A program made the translations under genes and the position numbers. 64,000 nucleotides of DNA. Origin: VBAS01 sp963773465 (GTDB lineage Bacteria; Bacteroidota; Bacteroidia; Chitinophagales; Chitinophagaceae). Shown here piece after piece: positions 48,195 through 56,547 of the stretch. The notes under the pieces were generated by a model, which searched no databases, had not been told where the DNA came from, and saw nothing but the letters and a program-made list of their open reading frames with translations. Location: positions 434,001-498,000 of the forward strand of contig CAVZBF010000001.1 of NCBI GenBank assembly GCA_963773465.1, written 5' to 3'. Position 1 is the stretch's first letter; each line of letters begins with the position of its first letter.

Positions 48195-49069
48195 GTGGCA
48201 AGCCAAAAATAGCAGTAACAGGCGGTAATGGCCAATTAGGAAAAGAGCTCCAGGAAATTTCTTCATTATATCCGCAATTCGAATTCTATTTTCTTACACG
48301 GGAAGATATGCCGGTCGATCAGTTTGACCTGGTAAGAAATTACTTCAAAACATTAAAGCCTGCCTATTGCATTAACTGCGCTGCTTATACTGCAGTGGAT
48401 AAAGCTGAAGCAGAGAAAGACCTGGCTTTCCTTGTAAATGGCGAAGCAGTTGGAGTACTTGCTGCGATTTGCAAAGAACATAACACGAAGTTCATTCATA
48501 TTTCTACCGATTATGTTTTTAATGGTGAAGGCACTTATCCTTACACCGAAAATTTTCCAACTGACCCGGTAAATGTGTATGGTGCATCAAAACTGGAAGG
48601 AGAGAAGGATGCTGCAGGATTCAACCCGGATTGTATTATTATCCGTACATCATGGGTGTATTCATCTTTTGGAAAAAATTTTGTGAAGACAATGATGCGA
48701 TTGATGAATGAGAAAGATGAGATCAGGGTGGTGAACGACCAGATCGGTTCACCAACCTATGCAGCAGACCTTGCAGAAGTGATCCTCACAATAATTGGCA
48801 ATGCGCAATTGACAACAGAAAAATGGGTGCCCGGAATTTACAATTTCAGCAACGAAGGAATAATTACCTGGTATGAATTTGCAGTTGCGATAAAAGAAAT
48901 AATTAATTGCCCATGCGATGTAAAGCCAATTACAACTACAGAATACCCAACTCCCGCAAAGCGTCCTGCTTATTCGGTTCTTGATAAAACAAAGGTCCAG
49001 GAAACTTTTGGCGTACAGTTAAAAGATTGGAAAGAGAGCCTGGCTGTATGTATCAGTAAAATAAAGTAA
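48191..49069 (+). CDS. rfbD: dTDP-4-dehydrorhamnose reductase
   Basis: Last enzyme of dTDP-L-rhamnose synthesis, an NAD(P)H-dependent extended SDR of 292 residues. N-terminal VTGGNGQLGKELQE, NCAAYTAVDKAEAE, STDYVFNGEGTYPYTE, catalytic Tyr/Lys in VYGASKLEGE, and IRTSWVYSSFGKNFVKTM. The ATGA overlap with rfbC indicates translational coupling. It is the last sugar gene of the cluster. Confidence 0.95.
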   Translation: MSGKPKIAVTGGNGQLGKELQEISSLYPQFEFYFLTREDMPVDQFDLVRNYFKTLKPAYCINCAAYTAVDKAEAEKDLAFLVNGEAVGVLAAICKEHNTKFIHISTDYVFNGEGTYPYTENFPTDPVNVYGASKLEGEKDAAGFNPDCIIIRTSWVYSSFGKNFVKTMMRLMNEKDEIRVVNDQIGSPTYAADLAEVILTIIGNAQLTTEKWVPGIYNFSNEGIITWYEFAVAIKEIINCPCDVKPITTTEYPTPAKRPAYSVLDKTKVQETFGVQLKDWKESLAVCISKIK

Positions 49070-49080
49070 GTTAGTGATGC

Positions 49081-49350
49081 ATGACAACTGTGATCATTAT
49101 TATCGGGATTATCTATTACCTAATAGCAATCGTGTTTGCATGGCATGAAGGAAGGAGAAGGATGATTGGTTTTATCCCTGCTTTATTGGTAGCATTTCTT
49201 ATTCCATTGTTTGGAATCTTCATCATAGAAAGTTCACGATTAAGAACTGCCGGATGTAAATGGTGCGGCAATAAATATAATGAAGCGGAGTATTGCGGTC
49301 TTTGCGGAAAAAATGAAGCCGGTGAATTAAAACCATGTTGGAATAAATAA
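49081..49350 (+). CDS. Small membrane protein with C-terminal zinc ribbon
   Basis: 89 residues: two hydrophobic helices (VIIIIGIIYYLIAIVFAW and MIGFIPALLVAFLIPLFGIF) with a positively charged HEGRRR turn, then a CxxC...CxxC zinc ribbon (CKWCGNKYNEAEYCGLCGK). It starts 11 bp after rfbD and is probably the end of that transcript. I know no function; it may be a regulatory or assembly factor at the membrane. Confidence 0.7.
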   Translation: MTTVIIIIGIIYYLIAIVFAWHEGRRRMIGFIPALLVAFLIPLFGIFIIESSRLRTAGCKWCGNKYNEAEYCGLCGKNEAGELKPCWNK

Positions 49351-49377
49351 ATAGTAAACTTATTTCATCGAAGTAAA

Positions 49378-50385
49378 TTACGTTGCAGAATTACGGATGT
49401 TAAGCACCGAAGGAATTATTGTAATTTCTTTTTTCAGGTTATAGTCTCTTTTCTCCAATGATTTAAATAAAACTTCTGCAGCAGCCTTACCCATTTCAAA
49501 GGCAGGTTGCGTAACAGTAGTCAGCGTTGGCGTAAGGATTAAAGCGGCTTGAAGGTTAGTGAAACTGATCACTTTTATTTGCTCCGGGATGGAAAGTTTT
49601 AGATCCCCACAGGCAAGATAAATAGGCGTTGTCAGTTTCTCCACCGAAGCGATCAAGGCATCCGGTTTATCTTTCTTTTTCAGCAGATCAAGGATGATCT
49701 TATAATTTCCCTCTGTATTACTGGTACAGGAAATAATTTCGCTTGTATTTCTTTTGACACCATTATCGGATAACGCTTGTTTAAAACCTTCCATTCTTTT
49801 ATTATTAATAGAAAGCGAAGAAGAAGTAGCCAGGTAAACAATTTTTTTACAACCTGCTTTGAGCAGGTGACAAGTTGCATTATAGCTGCTTTCAAAATCA
49901 TCTGTAATGATCTTGGCGGTTTCTACATCTTCGCATACCCTGTCAAAAAAAACAAGCGGCATCCCGGCAGCGATCACTTCTTTTATATGGTCGCTGGTGC
50001 AGGTTTCGCCAGATACGGACATGAGTATCCCGTCAACCCGCCCGCTTTGAAATTCTTTTAATATCGCTTCTTCTCTTTCAAAACTTTCATGTGTAAGATA
50101 GATGAGTACGTGATAACCTTTGTCATGTGCTACGGATTCAATTCCATTTATAGCGAGGGAAAAAAAACTATCGGCTACTTCAGGCAGTACAACCGCAATT
50201 GTTTTACTGCTTCTTTTGCGCAAGCTGCTGGCGTAGGGGTTGGGAGTGTAGTTTAATTTTTTGGCGAGATCGAAAACCCTTTGTTTTGTTTCCGGGCTTA
50301 TTTCATAACTATCCTTAAGTGCTTTTGAAATGGTAGCAACAGACAGGTTTAGCTGCTTCGCGAGGTCTTTAATTTTCACACTCAT
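49378..50385 (-). CDS. LacI-family transcriptional regulator
   Basis: A 335-residue repressor/activator. The N-terminal HTH (VKIKDLAKQLNLSVATISKA, then LKDSYEISPETKQRV) is followed by the hinge NYTPNPYASSLRKRSSKTIAVVLP and a periplasmic-binding-protein-like ligand domain. It is divergent from the inositol oxygenase/SusCD/symporter genes, the usual position of a local regulator, and a LacI-type palindrome lies 30 bp upstream of its own start. The effector is probably an inositol- or uronate-related compound; that is inference from context. Confidence 0.93.
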   Translation of the reverse strand: MSVKIKDLAKQLNLSVATISKALKDSYEISPETKQRVFDLAKKLNYTPNPYASSLRKRSSKTIAVVLPEVADSFFSLAINGIESVAHDKGYHVLIYLTHESFEREEAILKEFQSGRVDGILMSVSGETCTSDHIKEVIAAGMPLVFFDRVCEDVETAKIITDDFESSYNATCHLLKAGCKKIVYLATSSSLSINNKRMEGFKQALSDNGVKRNTSEIISCTSNTEGNYKIILDLLKKKDKPDALIASVEKLTTPIYLACGDLKLSIPEQIKVISFTNLQAALILTPTLTTVTQPAFEMGKAAAEVLFKSLEKRDYNLKKEITIIPSVLNIRNSAT

Positions 50386-50414
50386 TGAAAAAAATTATTT
50401 CCTTGCCGGGCATT

Positions 50415-50432
50415 CTGCGAAAACGGTTTCGT
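50415..50432. promoter_or_regulatory. Putative LacI-family operator (cre-like)
   Basis: TGCGAAAACGGTTTCGTA is an imperfect palindrome with a central CG and GAAA/TTTC half-sites, the form bound by LacI-family proteins (compare the cre consensus). It lies 30 bp upstream of the lacI-type start and 234-270 bp upstream of the inositol oxygenase start, so it could control both. Confidence 0.6.
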
Positions 50433-50701
50433 AAATAAAAATGTTATGATCTGTCTGTTTGCAATTTAAAATTGTCACTTTAGTATCCGGGAACGCCAAC
50501 GCTTGCTAAAGAACATGCCTTTCAAACGACTTTTACACTTTCTTCTTGTAAGACATTACAAGTTGTCTTCAGCATTTTTTTGCGCACCCAAACAATTTTA
50601 TTGCTTAAATAACAAGTCAATTAATCAAATGGTAATATATCCTTATTACAGCTAAAATCTGTAACATGGTTTCCTTACCTAATTTAGTAAAATTGAATGA
50701 T

Positions 50702-51577
50702 ATGAATACAAACAATTTTGAAGCAGTACCGCTTAAAAACCTTGATGAATGGGAAGATGATCTGCTGCGTCGCTATCCTGATCCCGATTCAATTGCCACG
50801 GCAAAAACCACAGAGGAATACAGGAATTACGATAGCCCCGAGCGGGATACGGTAAAAGAATTTTACCGGTTAAATCATAAGTACCAGACCTATGATTTTG
50901 TAATGCAAAAAAGGAATGAATTTCTTTCCTTCTCAAAAAAGGAAATGCCGGTTTGGGATGCTTTTAATTTTTTAAATGAACTCGTGGATGATTCTGATCC
51001 TGATACCGATCTTGACCAGTTTCAGCATTTGCTCCAGACATCTGAAGCTATACGCAGAGACGGACATCCGGACTGGATGGTCCTTGTCGGCCTGATGCAT
51101 GACATGGGCAAGGTGCTTTGTTTGTTTGGTGAACCGCAATGGGCGGTGGTAGGAGATACCTTCCCTGTTGGTTGCGCTTACTCAGATAAAATAGTTTATC
51201 CCGAATTTTTTACACTCAATCCGGATTATAATAATACAACTTACAGTTCTAAATATGGAGTATATACCGATGGCTGCGGATTAAGAAATGTTCACATGTC
51301 ATGGGGGCATGATGAATATGTGTACCAGATGATGAAGGACTATTTACCTGAATCGGGTTTGTACATGTTGCGTTATCATTCATTTTATTCATGGCATCGT
51401 GAAGGTGCGTATGGTCATTTGCTGGACGATCATGACAGGGAAATGCTGAAATGGGTGAAGTTGTTTAATCCCTATGATCTTTATTCAAAAAACCCGGAAC
51501 CGCCGGATTGGAAAAAACTAAAACCTTACTATGAAGAGTTGGTGGCAAAATATCTGCCGCCAACACTTAAGTTTTGA
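50702..51577 (+). CDS. myo-Inositol oxygenase
   Basis: A di-iron HD-domain enzyme that cleaves myo-inositol with O2 to D-glucuronate. Numbered from the ATG at 50702, the expected iron ligands are all present: His109 (QFQHLLQ), His133-Asp134 (GLMHDMGK), His203 (WGHDEYVYQ), His226 (RYHSFYSWH) and Asp259 (YDLYSK). Also conserved are FGEPQWAVVGDTFPVGC and NVHMSWGHDEY. An ATG 12 codons earlier (50666) is possible, but MNTNNFEAVPLKNLDEW looks like the family start. 291 residues is normal. It heads a rightward run with SusC, SusD and a sodium symporter and faces a LacI regulator: a likely inositol-use locus. Confidence 0.93.
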   Translation: MNTNNFEAVPLKNLDEWEDDLLRRYPDPDSIATAKTTEEYRNYDSPERDTVKEFYRLNHKYQTYDFVMQKRNEFLSFSKKEMPVWDAFNFLNELVDDSDPDTDLDQFQHLLQTSEAIRRDGHPDWMVLVGLMHDMGKVLCLFGEPQWAVVGDTFPVGCAYSDKIVYPEFFTLNPDYNNTTYSSKYGVYTDGCGLRNVHMSWGHDEYVYQMMKDYLPESGLYMLRYHSFYSWHREGAYGHLLDDHDREMLKWVKLFNPYDLYSKNPEPPDWKKLKPYYEELVAKYLPPTLKF

Positions 51578-51639
51578 TAAAACACAAACTTAAAAAAGAA
51601 TACAGGACTGCTTGTTTATCAAATTAAAAATTAACTGCT

Positions 51640-54603
51640 ATGCAAAAACTTAATCAACGATTACGTGTACTATTAACTTTTTTCTTTTCGCTGCTGATGT
51701 TTGTGGTGCAGGCGCAGCAAAGACAGATCAGCGGAACAGTAAAAGATGCAAAGGGTGATCCCGTTCCCTCCGTAACTGTAACTGTTAAAGGAGCCGGTGC
51801 TTCAGCGATGACAGCTGTTGACGGCACCTTTACCATTTCTGCAAAAGATGGCGATGTTCTTGTCTTTAGCTCTGTGGCTTTTGAAAACACTGAAATAAAA
51901 GTCACATCAGCTTCTACTTATGCGGTAGTATTGACCGCTTCAACGGTGGTGTTGACAGACGTTGTTGTTGTGGGATATGGCACGCAACGGAAAAAAGATG
52001 TAACCGGTGCCGTAAAATCATTAAAGAGTGATGAGTTTAATAAAGGCATCATTAATAGCCCCCAACAACTTTTGCAGGGTAAGGTATCCGGAGTAAATGT
52101 TGTTTCTGTAAGTGGAGAACCAGGAGTAGCACTCGGTATCACTATCCGCGGACCAGGCGGCGTACGCACCAGCAATGCTCCTTTATTTGTAGTTGATGGA
52201 ATTCCTCTTGATAATAATGTAACCGGTCGCGGAGATCCTTTGAATTTTTTGAATCCCCAGGATATTGAATCAATAGATGTATTAAAAGATGCATCGGCGA
52301 CTGCTATCTATGGTTCCCGCGGAGCGAATGGAGTTGTTATTATCACAACAAAAAAAGGAAAGGCAGGCGCATCGCAACTAACCTTTTCAACAAGCCTGGG
52401 TATATCTAAGATCGCAAGAAAGCAGGAAGTTTTTACGGCGGAAGAATTCCGCAGAGAAGTGCCAAAGACAGGAGGAACAATTGATGATAAAAGCGCTTCA
52501 ACAGATTGGCAGGATGAAGTTTTCAGGACCGGGTATACGCAGAATTATAATCTCACATTAAGTGGCGGGGCAGATAAACTTACTTATTACGCTTCATTCG
52601 GAATGCAAAAACAAGAAGGGATCATGAAGGCAAACGATCTTGACAGGTATTCAGGAAGATTCAATGCATCGCAAAAATTTTGGGATGATAGATTAACTAT
52701 AGATGTTACACTTGGAGTGACTACAACAAAAAATGACCGCCCATTTATTTCTACGATACTTGGCCAGGCGATCAGCAATAACCCAACTTATGCTGCACGT
52801 GATGCAAGTGGAAACCCGGTATTTGTGGCAGGTATTAATAATCCTTTATTCTCGATTGACGGCGAAAGAGAATTCAATACCATCAATCGTGTTCTTGGCA
52901 GTATCTCTACTTCTTTGAAGCTCGTAAAAGGATTGGTATATAAATTCAATTTTGGAATTGATAATGCCAATGGTACAAATGATATTCAAACGAAGCCAAG
53001 TACTACACCCTTCCGTGAAGGACGATTAGAAACTTTCTATAATTATAATCGCAGCAGGTTGGTTGAAAATTATGTTACGTACAACTGGGTGAATAGCCCT
53101 CACAATGTGTCTGCATTGGCAGGTCATTCTTATCAGCGCATTTTTGTGCAGGGAAGAAATAACAGTGTTAACAGGTTTCCTGTTGGGCCTGTTGATCCGC
53201 AATATAACCCGGGACTTGGCCAGGTACTTGACCTTGCAACAAACAGACCGGGTGGTTATGCATTCATTAATGAGTTGCAATCATTTTTTGGCAGGGTTAC
53301 TTATCAATATAACAGCAAGTACCTTGCAACATTCAATTTCCGTGCAGATGGTTCTTCTAAATTCGGAGCTAACAATAAATACGGATACTTCCCTTCTTTC
53401 TCTTTGGGATGGAAAATATCAGAAGAAGATTTTATGCAGAACGCTGGTTTTTCAAACCTGAAATTGAGAGCAGGCTGGGGCATTACCGGCAACCAGGAAA
53501 TTCCAGAAAAGCAAACGCAGGCTTTATTTACATCGTCTACATCGGGTACTTTGAGTTATCCTTTAGGAAATGGTCCATACCCTGCCGGTACCATTTATGC
53601 GAGACTTGCAAATCCTGATCTTCAATGGGAGACATCAAAACAGATCGACGTGGGATTAGACTTCGCTTTGCTGAAAGGTGCTTTATCAGGCACATTGGAT
53701 TATTTTAGAAAGGTGACAAACGATATTCTGTTGCAGGTGCCACCTGCTGATCCCATTCAGCCGGCAACTACATTATGGACAAATGTGGAAGATATGACGA
53801 TCACCAATCAAGGCGTTGAGCTGGAGTTGGACTATAAGCATAAGCGAAAGAATTTTGGATATAATGTTGGCGGCAACTTTACATACATGAAAAATAAAGT
53901 AGAAAATTCACCTTATACAGTTATTGCGTCAGGTAATGCTTCTGGCCCGGCGGGACTTACCTCTGCTACCCTTAATGGATATATTAATGGTGAGCCTATC
54001 GGATCATTTTACTTAAATCAATGGCTTGGTATTGGCTCGAATGGTTTAAGTGTTTATTTTGATAAAGATAAAAATGGTACTACCTATACCGATAATGACA
54101 GGATAATTGCAGGTACGGCTTTGCCAAAAATTATTTATAGCTTTTATGGCGGAGTAACAATTAAGGACTTTGATTTTAATTTCAGTATGAATGGACTTTC
54201 AGGCAATAAGATCTACGATCTTACCGCCAATGCTTCTTTCACTAAAGTAAACCTGTCAAGGAGTAACAATACGACTGCAGAAGCGATTGCTGAACCAACT
54301 GAATCGGTTAGCAATGCTGCGCCTGTAAGCACCCGTTATCTAAAAAATGGCTCTTACCTGAGAATGAATAACATGACACTTGGCTATAATCTCAATCCTT
54401 CAAAACTTGGCATTAGCAAATGGGTTTCCAGTTTGCGTTTGTTTGCAACCGGTCAAAACCTGTTTGTGATCACTGATTATGATGGATACGATCCTGAAGT
54501 AAATGCCGACAGAAATATTGGAGGCGTTACTTCCTATGGTATCGATTACCTGAGTTATCCTAAAGCAAAGTCATTCATTATTGGGCTGAACCTTTCATTT
54601 TAA
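51640..54603 (+). CDS. SusC/RagA-type TonB-dependent outer-membrane receptor
   Basis: A 987-residue outer-membrane transporter. Signal peptide to VVQAQ, a carboxypeptidase-like regulatory domain (ISGTVKDAKGDPVPSVTVTV, about 28-105), TonB-box region VVVVGYGTQRKKDVTGAV, plug with GKVSGVNVVSVSGEPG, IRGPGGVRTSNAPLFVVDGI and DVLKDASATAIYGSRGANGV, then the 22-strand barrel ending in an aromatic terminus IIGLNLSF. It forms a pair with the SusD gene 48 bp downstream. From context the ligand may be an inositol-containing molecule; no SusC sequence feature proves this. Confidence 0.96.
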   Translation: MQKLNQRLRVLLTFFFSLLMFVVQAQQRQISGTVKDAKGDPVPSVTVTVKGAGASAMTAVDGTFTISAKDGDVLVFSSVAFENTEIKVTSASTYAVVLTASTVVLTDVVVVGYGTQRKKDVTGAVKSLKSDEFNKGIINSPQQLLQGKVSGVNVVSVSGEPGVALGITIRGPGGVRTSNAPLFVVDGIPLDNNVTGRGDPLNFLNPQDIESIDVLKDASATAIYGSRGANGVVIITTKKGKAGASQLTFSTSLGISKIARKQEVFTAEEFRREVPKTGGTIDDKSASTDWQDEVFRTGYTQNYNLTLSGGADKLTYYASFGMQKQEGIMKANDLDRYSGRFNASQKFWDDRLTIDVTLGVTTTKNDRPFISTILGQAISNNPTYAARDASGNPVFVAGINNPLFSIDGEREFNTINRVLGSISTSLKLVKGLVYKFNFGIDNANGTNDIQTKPSTTPFREGRLETFYNYNRSRLVENYVTYNWVNSPHNVSALAGHSYQRIFVQGRNNSVNRFPVGPVDPQYNPGLGQVLDLATNRPGGYAFINELQSFFGRVTYQYNSKYLATFNFRADGSSKFGANNKYGYFPSFSLGWKISEEDFMQNAGFSNLKLRAGWGITGNQEIPEKQTQALFTSSTSGTLSYPLGNGPYPAGTIYARLANPDLQWETSKQIDVGLDFALLKGALSGTLDYFRKVTNDILLQVPPADPIQPATTLWTNVEDMTITNQGVELELDYKHKRKNFGYNVGGNFTYMKNKVENSPYTVIASGNASGPAGLTSATLNGYINGEPIGSFYLNQWLGIGSNGLSVYFDKDKNGTTYTDNDRIIAGTALPKIIYSFYGGVTIKDFDFNFSMNGLSGNKIYDLTANASFTKVNLSRSNNTTAEAIAEPTESVSNAAPVSTRYLKNGSYLRMNNMTLGYNLNPSKLGISKWVSSLRLFATGQNLFVITDYDGYDPEVNADRNIGGVTSYGIDYLSYPKAKSFIIGLNLSF

Positions 54604-54651
54604 AAATTACTAATCAGTCCATTTGGCCAAAAAACAATAAAAAATATTCAA

Positions 54652-56337
54652 ATGAAAAAGAAAATATTTTGCCTCTTGTTGATCGTCTCAGGCATTTCCA
54701 TAATTCATAGTTGCACTAAGTTAAAAGAGCAGGTGCTTGATGAATCTTCGGTTACAGGTCTTACCGAGCAGCAGATAGCGGAAGGAAATATTGCTCCCGT
54801 GTATGCACTTCTTCCTACACTGTTTCAACACACCAACCTGTTTACATTACAGGAGGTATCTACTGACGAAGCGATACTGCCATACAGAGGCGGTACTGAC
54901 TGGGGTGATAATGGTATTTATATGTCGTTGCACCGGCATGAGACGTTAAGCTCTGATCCTAATGTAAATAATACGTGGAACCAGATCGTGCAGAGTATAT
55001 CAAGAAGTGTAACCGCCATCAATGCGCTGGCTACAAACAATTATGTAAATGCTAAAACCTTTTTGGCTGAAGCAAGAGCAATGCGTGCATACTATAATAT
55101 GATGTCACTTGACCTTTTTGGCATCTCATTTAAAAAAGAAGATCCGGATGCAACATCGGAGATATTGCGTGGTGACGATGCTATAAATTATATCAAATCA
55201 GAATTGCTGGCGGTAGAACCTTTGCTTGATAATACAACCGGGCCCGGAAGAATAACAAAAGCCGGTGTTTGGGGATTATTGGCAAGATTGTATTTGAATG
55301 CTGCTGTATGGCGTGATCGATATGCTGCAACCTTTACATTCAAGACAGATGAAATGGATAAAGTAATTGAATACTGTGATAAGATCATTAGTTCAAACCA
55401 GTTTCAATTAGCCACAGAATATTTTTCCATTTTTGATAATAACAATCATAGTAACAAGGAACTCATTTTTGCGATCGATCAGCGGCCGGACCTGAACGGA
55501 CATAACCGTATGGCTTATTTTTCTTTATCGGGAGACCAGTTCCCATTACCATCTGTTCCCAATGCAAATGGAACTGATGGCCCGGCGATCACTCCGGAGT
55601 TTTATCAAAGTTGGGTGAGTGCTTATTCTCCGGTTGATCCGGCTACAGCAGATCCACGGTTCTTTAAAAAGAATCTTATTATACCGGCTGATTCTTGTGT
55701 TCTTGGTACTGATTTTAAGATCGATCGTGGGATAATGAGAGGACAACAGTATGGTTTGATCGGTGGAAGAAACATTCCATTTACAACATGTGGTACGGGC
55801 AAATATAAAATTGGTAAACTTTATAATGTTACCCGTGGTAAGCCAACATTACCGGTTGATTTTACTCTGGCGATTGATTTTACAGTTGCCGGTAGTAATT
55901 ACAGTACTGGTTATCGAGTAGAAAAATATGAATTCAGCAGCGCTACTACAGATGGAAGAAATCGTGGTGAACATGATATTATTATTCTTCGTCTCGCCGA
56001 TGTGTACCTGATGCGTGCAGAAGCAAAACTTAGAAAAAACAATGATGCCGCTGCAGCACTTAGCGATGTGAATACTGTAAGAGCTGCACGAACTGCAAGA
56101 ACAGTTCCGCCGCCACTGGTGACTATGTCGCTTGATCTGCTGTTCCGTGAAAGAGGTTTTGAATTATACTGGGAACATCTGCGTCGTACAGATATGATAC
56201 GCTTTGGTAAATATGAGGGAACATGGACAGAGAAAACAAATACCGATAAAAATAAAAGGATCTTCCCGATCCCTTTAAATGCTATAAATGGCGCTTCGAA
56301 TATACCGGGTTATTTAGTTCAGAATCCGGGTTATTAA
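54652..56337 (+). CDS. SusD/RagB-family outer-membrane lipoprotein
   Basis: A 561-residue substrate-binding lipoprotein that caps the SusC barrel. Lipobox IIHSCTKL with Cys21; the mature part has the SusD TPR-like segments (FLAEARAMRAYYNMMSLDLFG, given as FLAEARAMRAYYNMM and the following LDLFG), GDDAINYIKSELLAVEP, and the C-terminal RLADVYLMRAEAKLR and FRERGFELYWEHLRRTDMIRFG. All are characteristic. It is followed by a terminator, so SusC-SusD end a transcript that may start at the inositol oxygenase gene. Confidence 0.96.
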   Translation: MKKKIFCLLLIVSGISIIHSCTKLKEQVLDESSVTGLTEQQIAEGNIAPVYALLPTLFQHTNLFTLQEVSTDEAILPYRGGTDWGDNGIYMSLHRHETLSSDPNVNNTWNQIVQSISRSVTAINALATNNYVNAKTFLAEARAMRAYYNMMSLDLFGISFKKEDPDATSEILRGDDAINYIKSELLAVEPLLDNTTGPGRITKAGVWGLLARLYLNAAVWRDRYAATFTFKTDEMDKVIEYCDKIISSNQFQLATEYFSIFDNNNHSNKELIFAIDQRPDLNGHNRMAYFSLSGDQFPLPSVPNANGTDGPAITPEFYQSWVSAYSPVDPATADPRFFKKNLIIPADSCVLGTDFKIDRGIMRGQQYGLIGGRNIPFTTCGTGKYKIGKLYNVTRGKPTLPVDFTLAIDFTVAGSNYSTGYRVEKYEFSSATTDGRNRGEHDIIILRLADVYLMRAEAKLRKNNDAAAALSDVNTVRAARTARTVPPPLVTMSLDLLFRERGFELYWEHLRRTDMIRFGKYEGTWTEKTNTDKNKRIFPIPLNAINGASNIPGYLVQNPGY

Positions 56338-56384
56338 AATAATTAAAAGAAGCAGTTTAGTTTTGTACAAGCAGTCAGGAGTAA

Positions 56385-56414
56385 GCCCGGGGTTATGTGG
56401 CCCCGGGATTTTTA
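56385..56414 (+). terminator. Rho-independent terminator after susD
   Basis: 7-bp GC-only stem CCCGGGG / CCCCGGG (56386-56392, 56401-56407), loop of 8, then ATTTTTAT. It is about 50 bp after the susD stop and separates SusCD from the symporter gene. Confidence 0.85.
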
Positions 56415-56547
56415 TATAACCTATTTTTTATAATAAAGAAATTACAATCATATTTTGCAAATCAGGAAACCATGAATATTTATCTTAGGGGCATCACTGT
56501 TTTATCTTAAATTGAAATTTTTTGCGCACAGATCATAAACGATTGCT

